From: Coprobacillus cateniformis
GTDB lineage: Bacteria > Bacillota_I > Bacilli_A > Erysipelotrichales > Coprobacillaceae
DNA: 64,000 nucleotides
Assembly: GCF_009767585.1 (NCBI RefSeq)
Contig: NZ_WSNW01000001.1
Coordinates: 898,090-962,089, forward strand
Direction of reading: 5' to 3'
The notes beneath the pieces are model-generated. The model was not told the DNA's origin and did no database searches. It saw only the letters and a program-made list of their open reading frames with translations. Below, piece after piece: positions 22,263 through 31,270 of the stretch. A program made the position numbers and the translations under genes. Within the stretch, counting starts at the first letter, position 1. Each line of letters opens with the position of its first letter.

Positions 22263-23081
22263 TTATTTACTTAAAAATATTTGTTTTATTTTTTCTTTTT
22301 TCTCTAGTGTCACATCTAAATATTTTTCTAAATAATTGGGGATTGACCCAGCCAATTTTATCATTTCATCAATTGCTGCATCAAAATAAACTTCCTTGGT
22401 TTGCATAAGACCTGATAAATATTCTAATACAAATGGATCATTAGTATATTGTCTATATTCATTCATCCTTTTTTCATTTCTTGATGCCATGCACTCTTTC
22501 GTTAACATATATTCCTCTTTTACTTTTTCCAAACTGACATCAAGAATAAATAAAGTGATAATAGTTGCAAAACCAGTTCTATCCTTTCCACCTTTACAAT
22601 GATGTAATAAAGGAAGATTGTTTTCATCAGTAAGTAAATTTATAAATGATGTATATTGTTTGTTAGCATAAGAACTATTGACCAATTCACGCATCTGCTC
22701 ACTCATCTCATCAGAACGTGCTTTTAATTGCAATCTTCCTTCCTGAGTACTTGATATTTTTATAAGCGCATCAATTTTTTGTTGATCATCGACAATGTTT
22801 CCACTAGCAAGATTTGCAACTTCAGCATTAGGAGATAAGTTTATTTCCTTAACCCCTTCTATTTTTATATCTGGAGCTTTTATGACTTCTTGTTTTCCTC
22901 TAAAATCAACAATTGTTTTTAAACCCAAATGCTTAAGATATTCAACATCTTGTATAGTTATTTTATTTAATGCATCTGAACGAATCATACGATTATAGCA
23001 AATGCATTTTCCTTCTTTGTTAAGAATACCACCAATATCACGGGTGTTAAATGTTCCCTCTAATGTTATTATTCTTGTCAT
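22263..23081 (-). CDS. Tyrosine-phosphatase-like protein (Y_phosphatase3 family) in PTS operon
   Basis: The protein has 272 residues. It opens with LEGTFNTRDIGG and RSDALNKIT, typical of Ptp-III/LipA-type phosphatases, and has the P-loop HCKGGKDRTG (Cys nucleophile and Arg, near residue 165). Family members hydrolyse phosphotyrosine, other phosphoproteins or phosphoinositides. The ATG overlaps the EIIC stop by 4 bp (ATGA), so it is the last gene of the PTS operon. It could act on a phosphosugar or on a phosphoprotein; the sequence does not decide. Confidence 0.88.
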   Translation of the reverse strand: MTRIITLEGTFNTRDIGGILNKEGKCICYNRMIRSDALNKITIQDVEYLKHLGLKTIVDFRGKQEVIKAPDIKIEGVKEINLSPNAEVANLASGNIVDDQQKIDALIKISSTQEGRLQLKARSDEMSEQMRELVNSSYANKQYTSFINLLTDENNLPLLHHCKGGKDRTGFATIITLFILDVSLEKVKEEYMLTKECMASRNEKRMNEYRQYTNDPFVLEYLSGLMQTKEVYFDAAIDEMIKLAGSIPNYLEKYLDVTLEKKEKIKQIFLSK

Positions 23082-24361
23082 GAAACAATCTCCTCTTTTG
23101 CCTGTAATTCATTTTGTGCTTCTTCAGCACATTTACGTTTATCTAATACCTTAAAGAATGGTAAATAAAGAAGGAAGATTGCAATCATTTGGATAGTTTG
23201 AACAACTGCCCCTTGCCATCCAGCTGCTAAGAAACCACCGATGAGAGGTGGAGCAACCCATGGTACTGCAATACTGACAATTGACATGAATCCTATTTTT
23301 ATAGCAAAATAAGCAATTAATAATGAAATAACTGGAGCAAGTGACATTGGAATCAAGATAATTGGGTTAAAGACCATTGGAATTCCAAACTTCATCGGTT
23401 CACTAATTCCAAACAATCCTGGTACAACTGCTATTTTTCCAACTGCCTTTAATTGTTTTGATTTAGACATAAATGCTAACATTGCTGATAAAACACAGTG
23501 TCTTGGTCCTTTAAATGCTTCTAAAAAATATGAATTGACTGCATTTGTTGCTGGTAATCCTGCTGCTACGTTAGAAGCATTTTCTATAGCTCCTGGCATA
23601 AATAAAGTATTATTGGCAGCACTTGTAACATTGCTTCCATGAATGCCAAAGAACCAAAAGAACTCACCTAATAATGCTAATAAAACCATTGCCCAAATAG
23701 AATTTCCCAAACCTTCTAATGGTGCTTGTAAAACAGCATAAACAGCTGAATGTACATCACCATAAGATGTCATAGAAAACAACGCACCAATGAGAATAAA
23801 GAAAGAAGCAACACCAATAGCAGGTATTAATGATTCAAATGAAGCTGTTATTGCTGGCGGAACACTGGCAGGCATTTTAATTTTTGGTCCTTTCTCTGCC
23901 AATAAATAAAACAAATATGTAGCTAACAATGCAACAATAATTCCAACAAACATTCCTCTTGAACCTAGATATGTTGTTGTAAAAACTTTTATAACTTTTT
24001 CCCCAATCATTGCTTCTGTCATTGGCGTGACTATAAAGAATGAGACAATAGAAACCAATACAGCATTGAGTTGATTGACTTTCAACAATCTCGCCATATC
24101 ATACGCTAATGAAACAACAAGATAAATTGTAATAATATCGTTTGTCATTTTAGATCCAATAGTAATAATTGAACCAATTCCTGAACTTTCTAAAAATGCT
24201 AGCCATGGATCAATCGGTAAACTAATTAATAAAGTCACAATTGAACCAATCATAATGACTGGTAATAGCCTCGCCATTCCAGATGCAATTGTTTTGACAA
24301 CTAAATTTCCTGAGAATTTACTTACCGCTTTACTTAACTTTTGTGCAAATGTACCTTTCAT
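23078..24361 (-). CDS. PTS system lactose/cellobiose-type EIIC permease
   Basis: The 427-residue polytopic membrane protein has about ten hydrophobic segments, the N-terminal KLSKAVSKFSGNLVVKTIASG, and conserved blocks such as FFWFFGIHGSNV and FGISEPMKFGIPMVFNP. The glutamate in GISEP is the usual sugar-site residue of this family. It transports and phosphorylates a beta-glucoside-type or chito-oligosaccharide-type sugar with the EIIB and EIIA encoded just upstream. Exact sugar is unknown. Confidence 0.93.
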   Translation of the reverse strand: MKGTFAQKLSKAVSKFSGNLVVKTIASGMARLLPVIMIGSIVTLLISLPIDPWLAFLESSGIGSIITIGSKMTNDIITIYLVVSLAYDMARLLKVNQLNAVLVSIVSFFIVTPMTEAMIGEKVIKVFTTTYLGSRGMFVGIIVALLATYLFYLLAEKGPKIKMPASVPPAITASFESLIPAIGVASFFILIGALFSMTSYGDVHSAVYAVLQAPLEGLGNSIWAMVLLALLGEFFWFFGIHGSNVTSAANNTLFMPGAIENASNVAAGLPATNAVNSYFLEAFKGPRHCVLSAMLAFMSKSKQLKAVGKIAVVPGLFGISEPMKFGIPMVFNPIILIPMSLAPVISLLIAYFAIKIGFMSIVSIAVPWVAPPLIGGFLAAGWQGAVVQTIQMIAIFLLYLPFFKVLDKRKCAEEAQNELQAKEEIVS

Positions 24362-24375
24362 AACTATCCTCTCCC

Positions 24376-24672
24376 TTATTCAACTTTTTCTAAGACTTCA
24401 GCTAATACTTTTTCCCCATTCATCATTCCATAATCCATCATGTCAATCGTAAAAACAGGCATATTTAAATCTGAAGATAAATCTTCTAATTTATGTGCAA
24501 TTTGAGGCGCTAATAATAAAACATCAGAATCTAACTGTTCAAAAATATTGTCTTCCCCAACTGCTAATATTTCAATATTCAAATTCTTTGCAACAGCTGC
24601 CTCTTTCATGCGTTGCACAAGCATACTTGTAGAAAATCCACCAGAACATGCTAATAAAATTTTCTTGATCAT
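24376..24672 (-). CDS. PTS system lactose/cellobiose-type EIIB component
   Basis: The 98-residue protein has the phospho-acceptor Cys in KKILLACSGGFSTSMLV (Cys9), followed by the alpha/beta fold and the end DYGMMNGEKVLAEVLEK. It accepts phosphate from EIIA and donates it to the sugar held by EIIC. Its ATG overlaps the EIIA stop by 4 bp, and it lies 14 bp before the EIIC gene. Confidence 0.94.
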   Translation of the reverse strand: MIKKILLACSGGFSTSMLVQRMKEAAVAKNLNIEILAVGEDNIFEQLDSDVLLLAPQIAHKLEDLSSDLNMPVFTIDMMDYGMMNGEKVLAEVLEKVE

Positions 24673-24989
24673 AATCTTTCCTCCATTTTCTTATTCAATT
24701 CTTCTGCATAAGCAACCATTTCCTCGACCATATCTCTAATAGCCATAGCTGTCATTAAGTGATCCTGAGCATGTACCATTAATAAACTCACTTGGTGTTT
24801 TTCTCCAGTCATTTCTTTTTGAATCAGTCTGGTTTGAACATTATGCGCTAAAATCATGGATTGACTCACTTGTTTCAGTTGCTCTTTAGCCTTTTCAAAC
24901 TCTCCCTTTCTTGCTGACTTTAAAGCCAATAGACACTTGGAACGTGCATCTCCAGCATTTAATATAATTGTCATAATCTCTTCTTCCAT
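24669..24989 (-). CDS. PTS system lactose/cellobiose-type EIIA component
   Basis: The 106-residue protein has the EIIA-Lac/Chb signature LLMVHAQDHLMTAMAI, with the active His first and the metal Asp third after it. It is a paralogue of the orphan EIIA at 11956-12264. The gene is 12 bp after the PRD regulator and overlaps the EIIB gene by 4 bp. Confidence 0.94.
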   Translation of the reverse strand: MEEEIMTIILNAGDARSKCLLALKSARKGEFEKAKEQLKQVSQSMILAHNVQTRLIQKEMTGEKHQVSLLMVHAQDHLMTAMAIRDMVEEMVAYAEELNKKMEERL

Positions 24990-25001
24990 AATATATACTC
25001 C

Positions 25002-26906
25002 TTACAAAAACTCCTTTAAAAACACCCTCAATTTCTGGTATGTATTTATAAGTTCTAATTGTTTGATTTTATTACTATCGTTCATCAACTTAATTAAAAA
25101 ATCGCTAATTTCCTGATGCAATAATAAATGTCCCTTTTTCACATTGATTACAAATATGCATTTCACTTCTTTATCGTGAAATACTGTAGGCTTTTCCAGC
25201 AAAACAATACCAACACTATCAATATTTCCCATTGGCTGAAGACTATGTGGAGAAGCAATACCCGTATCATATACAGTTGAAAAGCGTTTCTCTCTTTCTA
25301 ATACAGAATCTTTAAATCCTTGTTTTGCATAGCCTTTATCTACCATTCTTTCACACATTTTTGTTATTAAATCGAGATAATCCCCATTCTTTACAACCCA
25401 AAACAAATCTTCATAAAACAAATCTTGTAACCCTAAGACATTGTTTGTATATTGTTCTCCTGAAAAAATTATTTCATTTTTTATTTTATGGAAATCTTTT
25501 TCGTCTAAATTCTGATGAATCACTACAACTTTGTTTTGTCCTTTTTCTAAACAAACAGGCTCTGTTGAAATAATCAGTTCTATTTCTTCCATATCATGTT
25601 TAGCAACTGACATATGTGGAATGACCATAATATTAGCCAAAGGAAAGTAAGACTGAATTTTTGTTTTAATTAGTAATGTCGAACTTTTCATGCTATCAGC
25701 AATAAAAACAATCTTTTTAATACTTTGCATCTTAGCCTGATTTTCTCTTTCAATATGTGTAGCAAAATGCAATGCAAGATATCCAATTTCATCACGCGAC
25801 AATTGATATTCATTTAATTCCTCATGATAATCTATAAATCGCATAGCGACTAAAAAAGCATTCATATATTGTACAGAAACTGATTTGACTAATGAATCAC
25901 TCAATGTTAATCCATATGTTACACGCATAATTAATGGATGCAAATGTAATAATAAGTTTTCCTTTAAGACTGTATCTTCGCTAAAATTTGTATCAAAATC
26001 TTTATCAACCTTAATCAACGCTTCACGAATAGATTTTGCCAGTTTCATTTTCTGATCAAGTGGCACCATTTCAGAACTGGCTTTTCCGAAAATTTGTGAT
26101 GCAACTAAATCAATTTCATCATTCGTGATTTGAATTGAATATTGGTTTTCTATAAAGGAGAGTAATTCTTTGGTAATCGCAAATATTTTTATATCAATTA
26201 AACTCTTATTAATCTTAATTTCATTAATATAATTCTTCTGTAATATTCTATAAATTAAGATTTTAAGATGAAACAATATGGATTCTATTGCATTGTTTGT
26301 CATAATAATATTATATTCATTTAATAAAGAGATAAAGTGATCTGTAACCAAATCAAAATCTAACTTCTCAATAAATTCAAAGAACTCTAAATGAACATTT
26401 TGATTCTCTATGACTTTTCTACTAATTCTAGACAACATTTGTCTAATATTTTTTTCATTCCCAGACACTCTAATTCCATAATGAGAGCGAGATTCTAAAT
26501 GTAACTCACTGTGTTTTAACTCCTTTTTGACATCATTCATATCATTAATGACTGTACTCCGACTGACATCTAGAATTTCAGCAATTTGATTTATAGAAAT
26601 AAATCCAGTGTTTTGTAATAACAAAAATAGTATTAATGATATGCGATATTCTTTTTTAGCAATGAACTGTTGGAAATCATTATTGAATTGGTGTAAATAA
26701 GATTGATATTTTGTATCATCTATTATTTGTAGAAAATATCCTCGCTTACTGACAGTAATAATTTGAAATCCATTTTTATCTCCCGCATCTCTTAACTCAC
26801 TTAAAAATTCCCTCACTTTTCTTTCTGAAAAACCAAGATGATTTTTAAGTTCTTCTAGAGTTATAATGTCCTGAGATTGAAATAAATCTAATATTTTTTT
26901 ATTCAC
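25002..26906 (-). CDS. BglG/LicR-type PRD transcriptional regulator with EIIA domain
   Basis: About 634 residues. Two HTH segments (DIITLEELKNHLGFSERKV near 15-45; INQIAEILDVSRSTVINDM near 100-125) are followed by two PRD modules (about 185-390; His in LLHLHPLIMR and LALHFATHIER). A IIB-like segment follows (about 398-480), then a fructose-type EIIA domain with GIASPHSLQ (about 500-634). Such proteins are DNA-binding activators switched by HPr and EII phosphorylation. The IIB-like domain reads IVFIADSMKSS where active members have Cys, so that site is missing. I chose GTG 26906 because the ATG at 26915 abuts its only ribosome-binding site. Confidence 0.92.
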   Translation of the reverse strand: MNKKILDLFQSQDIITLEELKNHLGFSERKVREFLSELRDAGDKNGFQIITVSKRGYFLQIIDDTKYQSYLHQFNNDFQQFIAKKEYRISLILFLLLQNTGFISINQIAEILDVSRSTVINDMNDVKKELKHSELHLESRSHYGIRVSGNEKNIRQMLSRISRKVIENQNVHLEFFEFIEKLDFDLVTDHFISLLNEYNIIMTNNAIESILFHLKILIYRILQKNYINEIKINKSLIDIKIFAITKELLSFIENQYSIQITNDEIDLVASQIFGKASSEMVPLDQKMKLAKSIREALIKVDKDFDTNFSEDTVLKENLLLHLHPLIMRVTYGLTLSDSLVKSVSVQYMNAFLVAMRFIDYHEELNEYQLSRDEIGYLALHFATHIERENQAKMQSIKKIVFIADSMKSSTLLIKTKIQSYFPLANIMVIPHMSVAKHDMEEIELIISTEPVCLEKGQNKVVVIHQNLDEKDFHKIKNEIIFSGEQYTNNVLGLQDLFYEDLFWVVKNGDYLDLITKMCERMVDKGYAKQGFKDSVLEREKRFSTVYDTGIASPHSLQPMGNIDSVGIVLLEKPTVFHDKEVKCIFVINVKKGHLLLHQEISDFLIKLMNDSNKIKQLELINTYQKLRVFLKEFL

Positions 26907-26926
26907 GTTACCCATCTCCCAAATTC

Positions 26927-26935
26927 ATTATAGCA
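26927..26935 (-). promoter_or_regulatory. Extended -10 promoter of the PTS regulator operon
   Basis: TGCTATAAT on the minus strand, an extended -10, with no good -35. The predicted start is only about 15 bp before the GTG, so the mRNA leader is very short. Confidence 0.55.
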
Positions 26936-26999
26936 TTGCCGATATTCTTATAACAGTTTGAAAGATGCATAAATAATTTGTCGATTTGTATACTAATCA

Positions 27000-27425
27000 C
27001 GATATTGTTTGACATTACCTTTAATTATACCTTGAAATCAGTAAAATAATTTCTTTTATGTTTTCATAAATCATCACTTCCATCATCTTGTTTATCGACA
27101 TAGATAAAATCATAAACTATTGATAAACTTATAGATCAACACGAGACCACGTAAAATATCCTATATAATCAACACGATCTTCTAAAATAGCTTTTTTCAA
27201 TTCACTGATATGTTCTAGAAGAAAGCAAATTCGATAATCATCTTCAATATGTCCAGCGTTATCACTTACCTAATCCATTTTCTGTCATTAAGATTGAAAG
27301 TCTATTTATTATATAAGTAGAGAGTCCTGCTTGCCCTGTTTAAAAATTAATACGATTCATTTCATTAAAAGTCACTTAGTATTTGACTTGATCTTTATTC
27401 TTAACACTTTTACAAAAATGTAGAT
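27000..27425 (-). pseudogene. GH1 6-phospho-beta-glucosidase remnant
   Basis: The minus strand keeps the GH1 order with several stops and a large internal deletion. Near 27380-27420: KDQVKY, stop, VTFNEMNRIN (the acid/base TFNE block; the usual Trp codon has become TAA). Near 27270-27300: LMTENGLG (nucleophile block). At 27140-27262: GHIEDDYRI, FLLEHISELKKAI and DYIGYFTWSRVDL. At 27070-27115: YDFIYVDKQDDGS, the GH1 C-terminus. It sits just upstream of the PTS regulator, as phospho-beta-glucosidase genes often do, and is clearly non-functional. Confidence 0.88.
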
Positions 27426-27459
27426 ACAAGTCAATTATATTTTTGATATTAATACAAAA

Positions 27460-27484
27460 AAACATCCATTTATATTGGATGTTT
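27460..27484 (-). terminator. Second terminator after rpoC
   Basis: AAACATCCA (27460-27468) pairs with TGGATGTTT (27476-27484), then a T-run on the minus strand. It lies 23 bp beyond the first rpoC terminator. Confidence 0.8.
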
Positions 27485-27506
27485 AATAAACATATGGAGT
27501 TTAAAA

Positions 27507-27533
27507 AAGCGAGGTAAACAATATACCTCGCTT
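27507..27533 (-). terminator. Terminator of rpoBC
   Basis: AAGCGAGGTA (27507-27516) pairs with TACCTCGCTT (27524-27533), a 10-bp stem followed by T residues, 23 bp after the rpoC stop. Confidence 0.9.
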
Positions 27534-27555
27534 AATAATACAGTTATCTACTCTC

Positions 27556-30500
27556 TTAGATTTCTTCAACTGATGCAAACTGTTCTTCAGTTTCACCACT
27601 TAATAAATCTTCTGATAATGTTTCAGCTTCTAATTTTTCAGCAGCTTCTAATTCAATACGTTTTCTCTCTGCTTCTAACTCTCTTGCTATTGTCTCAGGA
27701 GATTTTAACGCACCTCTTAATCCAGTACCAGCTGGTAATAATTTACCAATGATAACATTTTCCTTTAATCCAATTAAATCATCAACTTTACCTTTAATTG
27801 CAGCATCAGTTAAGATTTTTGTTGTTTCTTGGAATGATGCAGCAGATAAGAATGATTCTGTTTCAAGTGAAGCTTTTGTAATACCAAGCAAGATTGGTCT
27901 TCCAACTGCTGGATGCTTACCATTCTTAAGAACATCTTTGTTTAATTCAGTAAATCTTTCTGTATTCACATGTGTTCCTGGAAGTGCACCAGTGTCTCCA
28001 CCTTCAACAATTCTCATCTTCTTCAACATTTGTCTAACAATAACTTCGATATGTTTATCAGAAATCTCGATACCTTGTAAACGATAGACTTTTTGAACTT
28101 CTTTTAAGATATAGTTTTCAACTGCTTCAACATCAGCAACACCTAACAATTCCTTAGGATCAATAGACCCTTCAGTAATCTTAGAACCAATACCGACTTC
28201 ATCCCCAACAGAAACTCTAAGTTTTGCACCATAAGGAGCCAAGTAACTCTTTGTTTCTAATAAGTTAGAGACAACAACTTCAGCACGACCATTGTTATCA
28301 ATGATGTTTGAAACTTCACCTTCAATTTCAGAAATAATAGATTTTGCTTTCGGATTTCTTGCTTCAAATAACTCTTGAATACGAGGTAACCCTTGAGTGA
28401 TATCAGCACCACCAGCAACCCCACCCATGTGGAATGTACGCATTGTTAACTGTGTACCAGGTTCACCAATAGATTGAGCTGCCATAATTCCGATTGCTTC
28501 ACCTAATAAGACTTCTTCTCCAGTCGCTAAGTTACGACCATAACATTTTCTACAGATTCCACCTTTGGCTTTACATCCAAGGACAGATCTAATTTCAACT
28601 TCTTTAATTCCAGCATCAGTGACTTCTTTTGCATTTGTTTCATCAAGCATTTCACCTGCTTTTACAATCATTTCACCTGTCACTGGATGAATAATATCTT
28701 TTTGTGAATAACGTCCAACTAATCTGTCATATAATGGAACAATAACAGAATTATCAGAAGTATTGTATAATTCACTAACCATAAATCCTCTATCTGTACC
28801 ACAATCATCTTCAGTAATGATGACCTCTTGTGCAACATCTACCAAACGTCTTGTTAAGTAACCTGAATCGGCTGTTTTCAAGGCTGTATCAGTAGAACCT
28901 TTACGGGCACCATGGGTAGAAATAAAGAATTCTGATGCAGTTAAACCTTCTCTAAATGAAGACTTGATAGGAAGTTCAATTGTTTCTCCTTTAGGGTTTG
29001 ACATCAATCCACGCATACCTACCAACTGTGTAAAGTTAGAGATATTTCCACGGGCACCTGAGTCAGACATGATGAAGATTGGATTCTTAGTATCAGCTTC
29101 GAACTCTTCTTTAACGACACCTTGAACTTGATCTTTAACACTTTCCCAAAGTTTAACAACTGCATTCTTTCTCTCTTCTTCAGTTAACTTACCTTTACGA
29201 TATAATCCCTTGATTCTTTCAAGTTTTTCATCAGCTTCTTCAAATAAAACATATTTACTTTGTGGAACTTGAATATCATATACAGAAACTGTAATCCCTG
29301 CAATTGTTGAATAATAGAATCCTTGATCTTTCAATTTATCAAGCATTGCAGTTGTATCAGTTGTTTTGCTTGTCTTAAATACTTGATTAATGATATTTCC
29401 TAAAGCTTTTTTACCAAATGGTTTGATAATTGGTTGACTCTCAATATAAGCTTTAATATCTGTTCCTAATGGAACAAAATATTTATTAGGTGTCGCATCT
29501 AAATTCTCAACACTTGTATCATTAATAAATGGGAATGCTCCATCAAAGATTTGATTGAAAATAATTTTTCCAACACTTGTAATTAAATAACTATCATTTT
29601 GTAATTTTGTAAATGTTTGGTTATTTAATGATTTTCCTCTAATTGCAACTCTTGTGTGTAAATGAACAGTTTTTGCATCATAAGCCATTAAAACTTCATT
29701 CACATCAGCAAAGACAGTTCCTTCACCAATTTTACCAGCTTCTTCTAATGTTAAATAATAATTTCCTAACACCATATCCTGTGAAGGTGTAACAATTGGT
29801 TTTCCATCTTTTGGACCTAAGATATTGCTAGAACCAAGCATTAACTGTCTTGCTTCTTGGATTGCTTCTTCTCCTAAAGGAACATGGACAGCCATTTGGT
29901 CACCATCGAAATCGGCATTGAAAGCAGGCGTAACAAGTGGATGAAGACGAATTGCACGTCCCTCTACCAACTTAGGTTCGAATGCTTGAATACCTAATCT
30001 ATGAAGTGTAGGTGCACGGTTTAATAAAACTGGATGTTCTTTAATAACCTCTTCTACGATTGGCCAAATTGAATCTTCCATCTTATCAATCAATCTTTCC
30101 GCTGCCTTAATATTTGTCGCAATTTGTTCTCTTACCAATCCACTAATAACAAATGGTTTGAATAAGTTCAAAGCCATCTCACGTGGAATACCACATTGAT
30201 ACATCTTTAAATCAGGTCCTACAGCGATAACTGAACGTCCAGAATAATCAACACGTTTACCAAGTAAGTTTTGACGGAAACGTCCCTGTTTTCCTTTAAG
30301 TGTATGACTTAAAGATTTTAATGGTCTACCACCAGCACCTGTAATTGGTTTAGAACGACGTCCATTATCAATTAAAGCATCAACAGCTTCTTGCAACATA
30401 CGTTTTTCATTTTGCACGATAATTGATGGTGTTCCTAATTCTAATAATTTCTTTAAACGATTATTACGTGTAATAACACGTCTATACAAATCATTCAAAT

Positions 30501-31257
30501 CACTTGTTGCAAAACGTCCACCATCCAACTGTAACATTGGTCTTAAATCAGGTGGAATAACAGGAAGAACATCAAGAATCATCCATTCTGGCTGATTCAT
30601 TGAAGATCTAAATGCTTCTAATGCCTCAAGTCTTTTAATTAATTTTGCACGCCTTTGCCCTTGTGCTTCCTTTAATTCTTTAGTAACTGTTTCAAATTCT
30701 TCATCAAGATCAACTTTTTGAAGTAAAATCTTAATTGCTTCAGCACCAGTTTTGGCTTCAAACTGATTTCCGAATTTTTCATAACAGTTACGATAATCTC
30801 TTTCAGATAAAACTTGTTTGTATTCTAATGGTGTACTCCCTTTATCTGTTACAACATAAGATACGAAATAAATAATTTCTTCTAATTGTTTAGGAGACAT
30901 ATCAAGAATAAGACCCATTCTCGAAGGAATCCCTTTTAGATACCAGATGTGAGCAACTGGAGTTGCTAATTCAATATGTCCCATACGTTCACGACGTACA
31001 GAAGATTTAGTGACTTCTACACCACAACGATCACAGACAACACCTTTATATCTCACTTTTTTGTATTTACCACAGCTACATTCCCAATCCTTAGATGGTC
31101 CAAAAATCTTTTCACAGAAGAGACCATCCTTTTCTGGTTTTTGAGAACGATAATTAATAGTTTCAGGTTTTTTAACTTCACCATAAGACCATTCACGAAT
31201 TTTTTCTGGAGAAGCTAATCCAATTTGGATTGCTGAAAAGTTATTGACATCTGCCAT
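27556..31257 (-). CDS. rpoC: DNA-directed RNA polymerase subunit beta'
   Basis: The protein has 1233 residues. It shows the N-terminal zinc site (CSCGKYKKVRYKGVVCDRCG), the catalytic Mg loop NADFDGDQMAVH, the rudder/lid region and the second zinc site (CKAKGGICRKCYG). The C-terminus ends in an acidic Glu-rich tail. It follows rpoB by 13 bp. The region after rpoC, where B. subtilis has ybxF, contains terminators and the GH1 remnant instead. Confidence 0.99.
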   Translation of the reverse strand: MADVNNFSAIQIGLASPEKIREWSYGEVKKPETINYRSQKPEKDGLFCEKIFGPSKDWECSCGKYKKVRYKGVVCDRCGVEVTKSSVRRERMGHIELATPVAHIWYLKGIPSRMGLILDMSPKQLEEIIYFVSYVVTDKGSTPLEYKQVLSERDYRNCYEKFGNQFEAKTGAEAIKILLQKVDLDEEFETVTKELKEAQGQRRAKLIKRLEALEAFRSSMNQPEWMILDVLPVIPPDLRPMLQLDGGRFATSDLNDLYRRVITRNNRLKKLLELGTPSIIVQNEKRMLQEAVDALIDNGRRSKPITGAGGRPLKSLSHTLKGKQGRFRQNLLGKRVDYSGRSVIAVGPDLKMYQCGIPREMALNLFKPFVISGLVREQIATNIKAAERLIDKMEDSIWPIVEEVIKEHPVLLNRAPTLHRLGIQAFEPKLVEGRAIRLHPLVTPAFNADFDGDQMAVHVPLGEEAIQEARQLMLGSSNILGPKDGKPIVTPSQDMVLGNYYLTLEEAGKIGEGTVFADVNEVLMAYDAKTVHLHTRVAIRGKSLNNQTFTKLQNDSYLITSVGKIIFNQIFDGAFPFINDTSVENLDATPNKYFVPLGTDIKAYIESQPIIKPFGKKALGNIINQVFKTSKTTDTTAMLDKLKDQGFYYSTIAGITVSVYDIQVPQSKYVLFEEADEKLERIKGLYRKGKLTEEERKNAVVKLWESVKDQVQGVVKEEFEADTKNPIFIMSDSGARGNISNFTQLVGMRGLMSNPKGETIELPIKSSFREGLTASEFFISTHGARKGSTDTALKTADSGYLTRRLVDVAQEVIITEDDCGTDRGFMVSELYNTSDNSVIVPLYDRLVGRYSQKDIIHPVTGEMIVKAGEMLDETNAKEVTDAGIKEVEIRSVLGCKAKGGICRKCYGRNLATGEEVLLGEAIGIMAAQSIGEPGTQLTMRTFHMGGVAGGADITQGLPRIQELFEARNPKAKSIISEIEGEVSNIIDNNGRAEVVVSNLLETKSYLAPYGAKLRVSVGDEVGIGSKITEGSIDPKELLGVADVEAVENYILKEVQKVYRLQGIEISDKHIEVIVRQMLKKMRIVEGGDTGALPGTHVNTERFTELNKDVLKNGKHPAVGRPILLGITKASLETESFLSAASFQETTKILTDAAIKGKVDDLIGLKENVIIGKLLPAGTGLRGALKSPETIARELEAERKRIELEAAEKLEAETLSEDLLSGETEEQFASVEEI

Positions 31258-31270
31258 TCATTGTTTCCTC

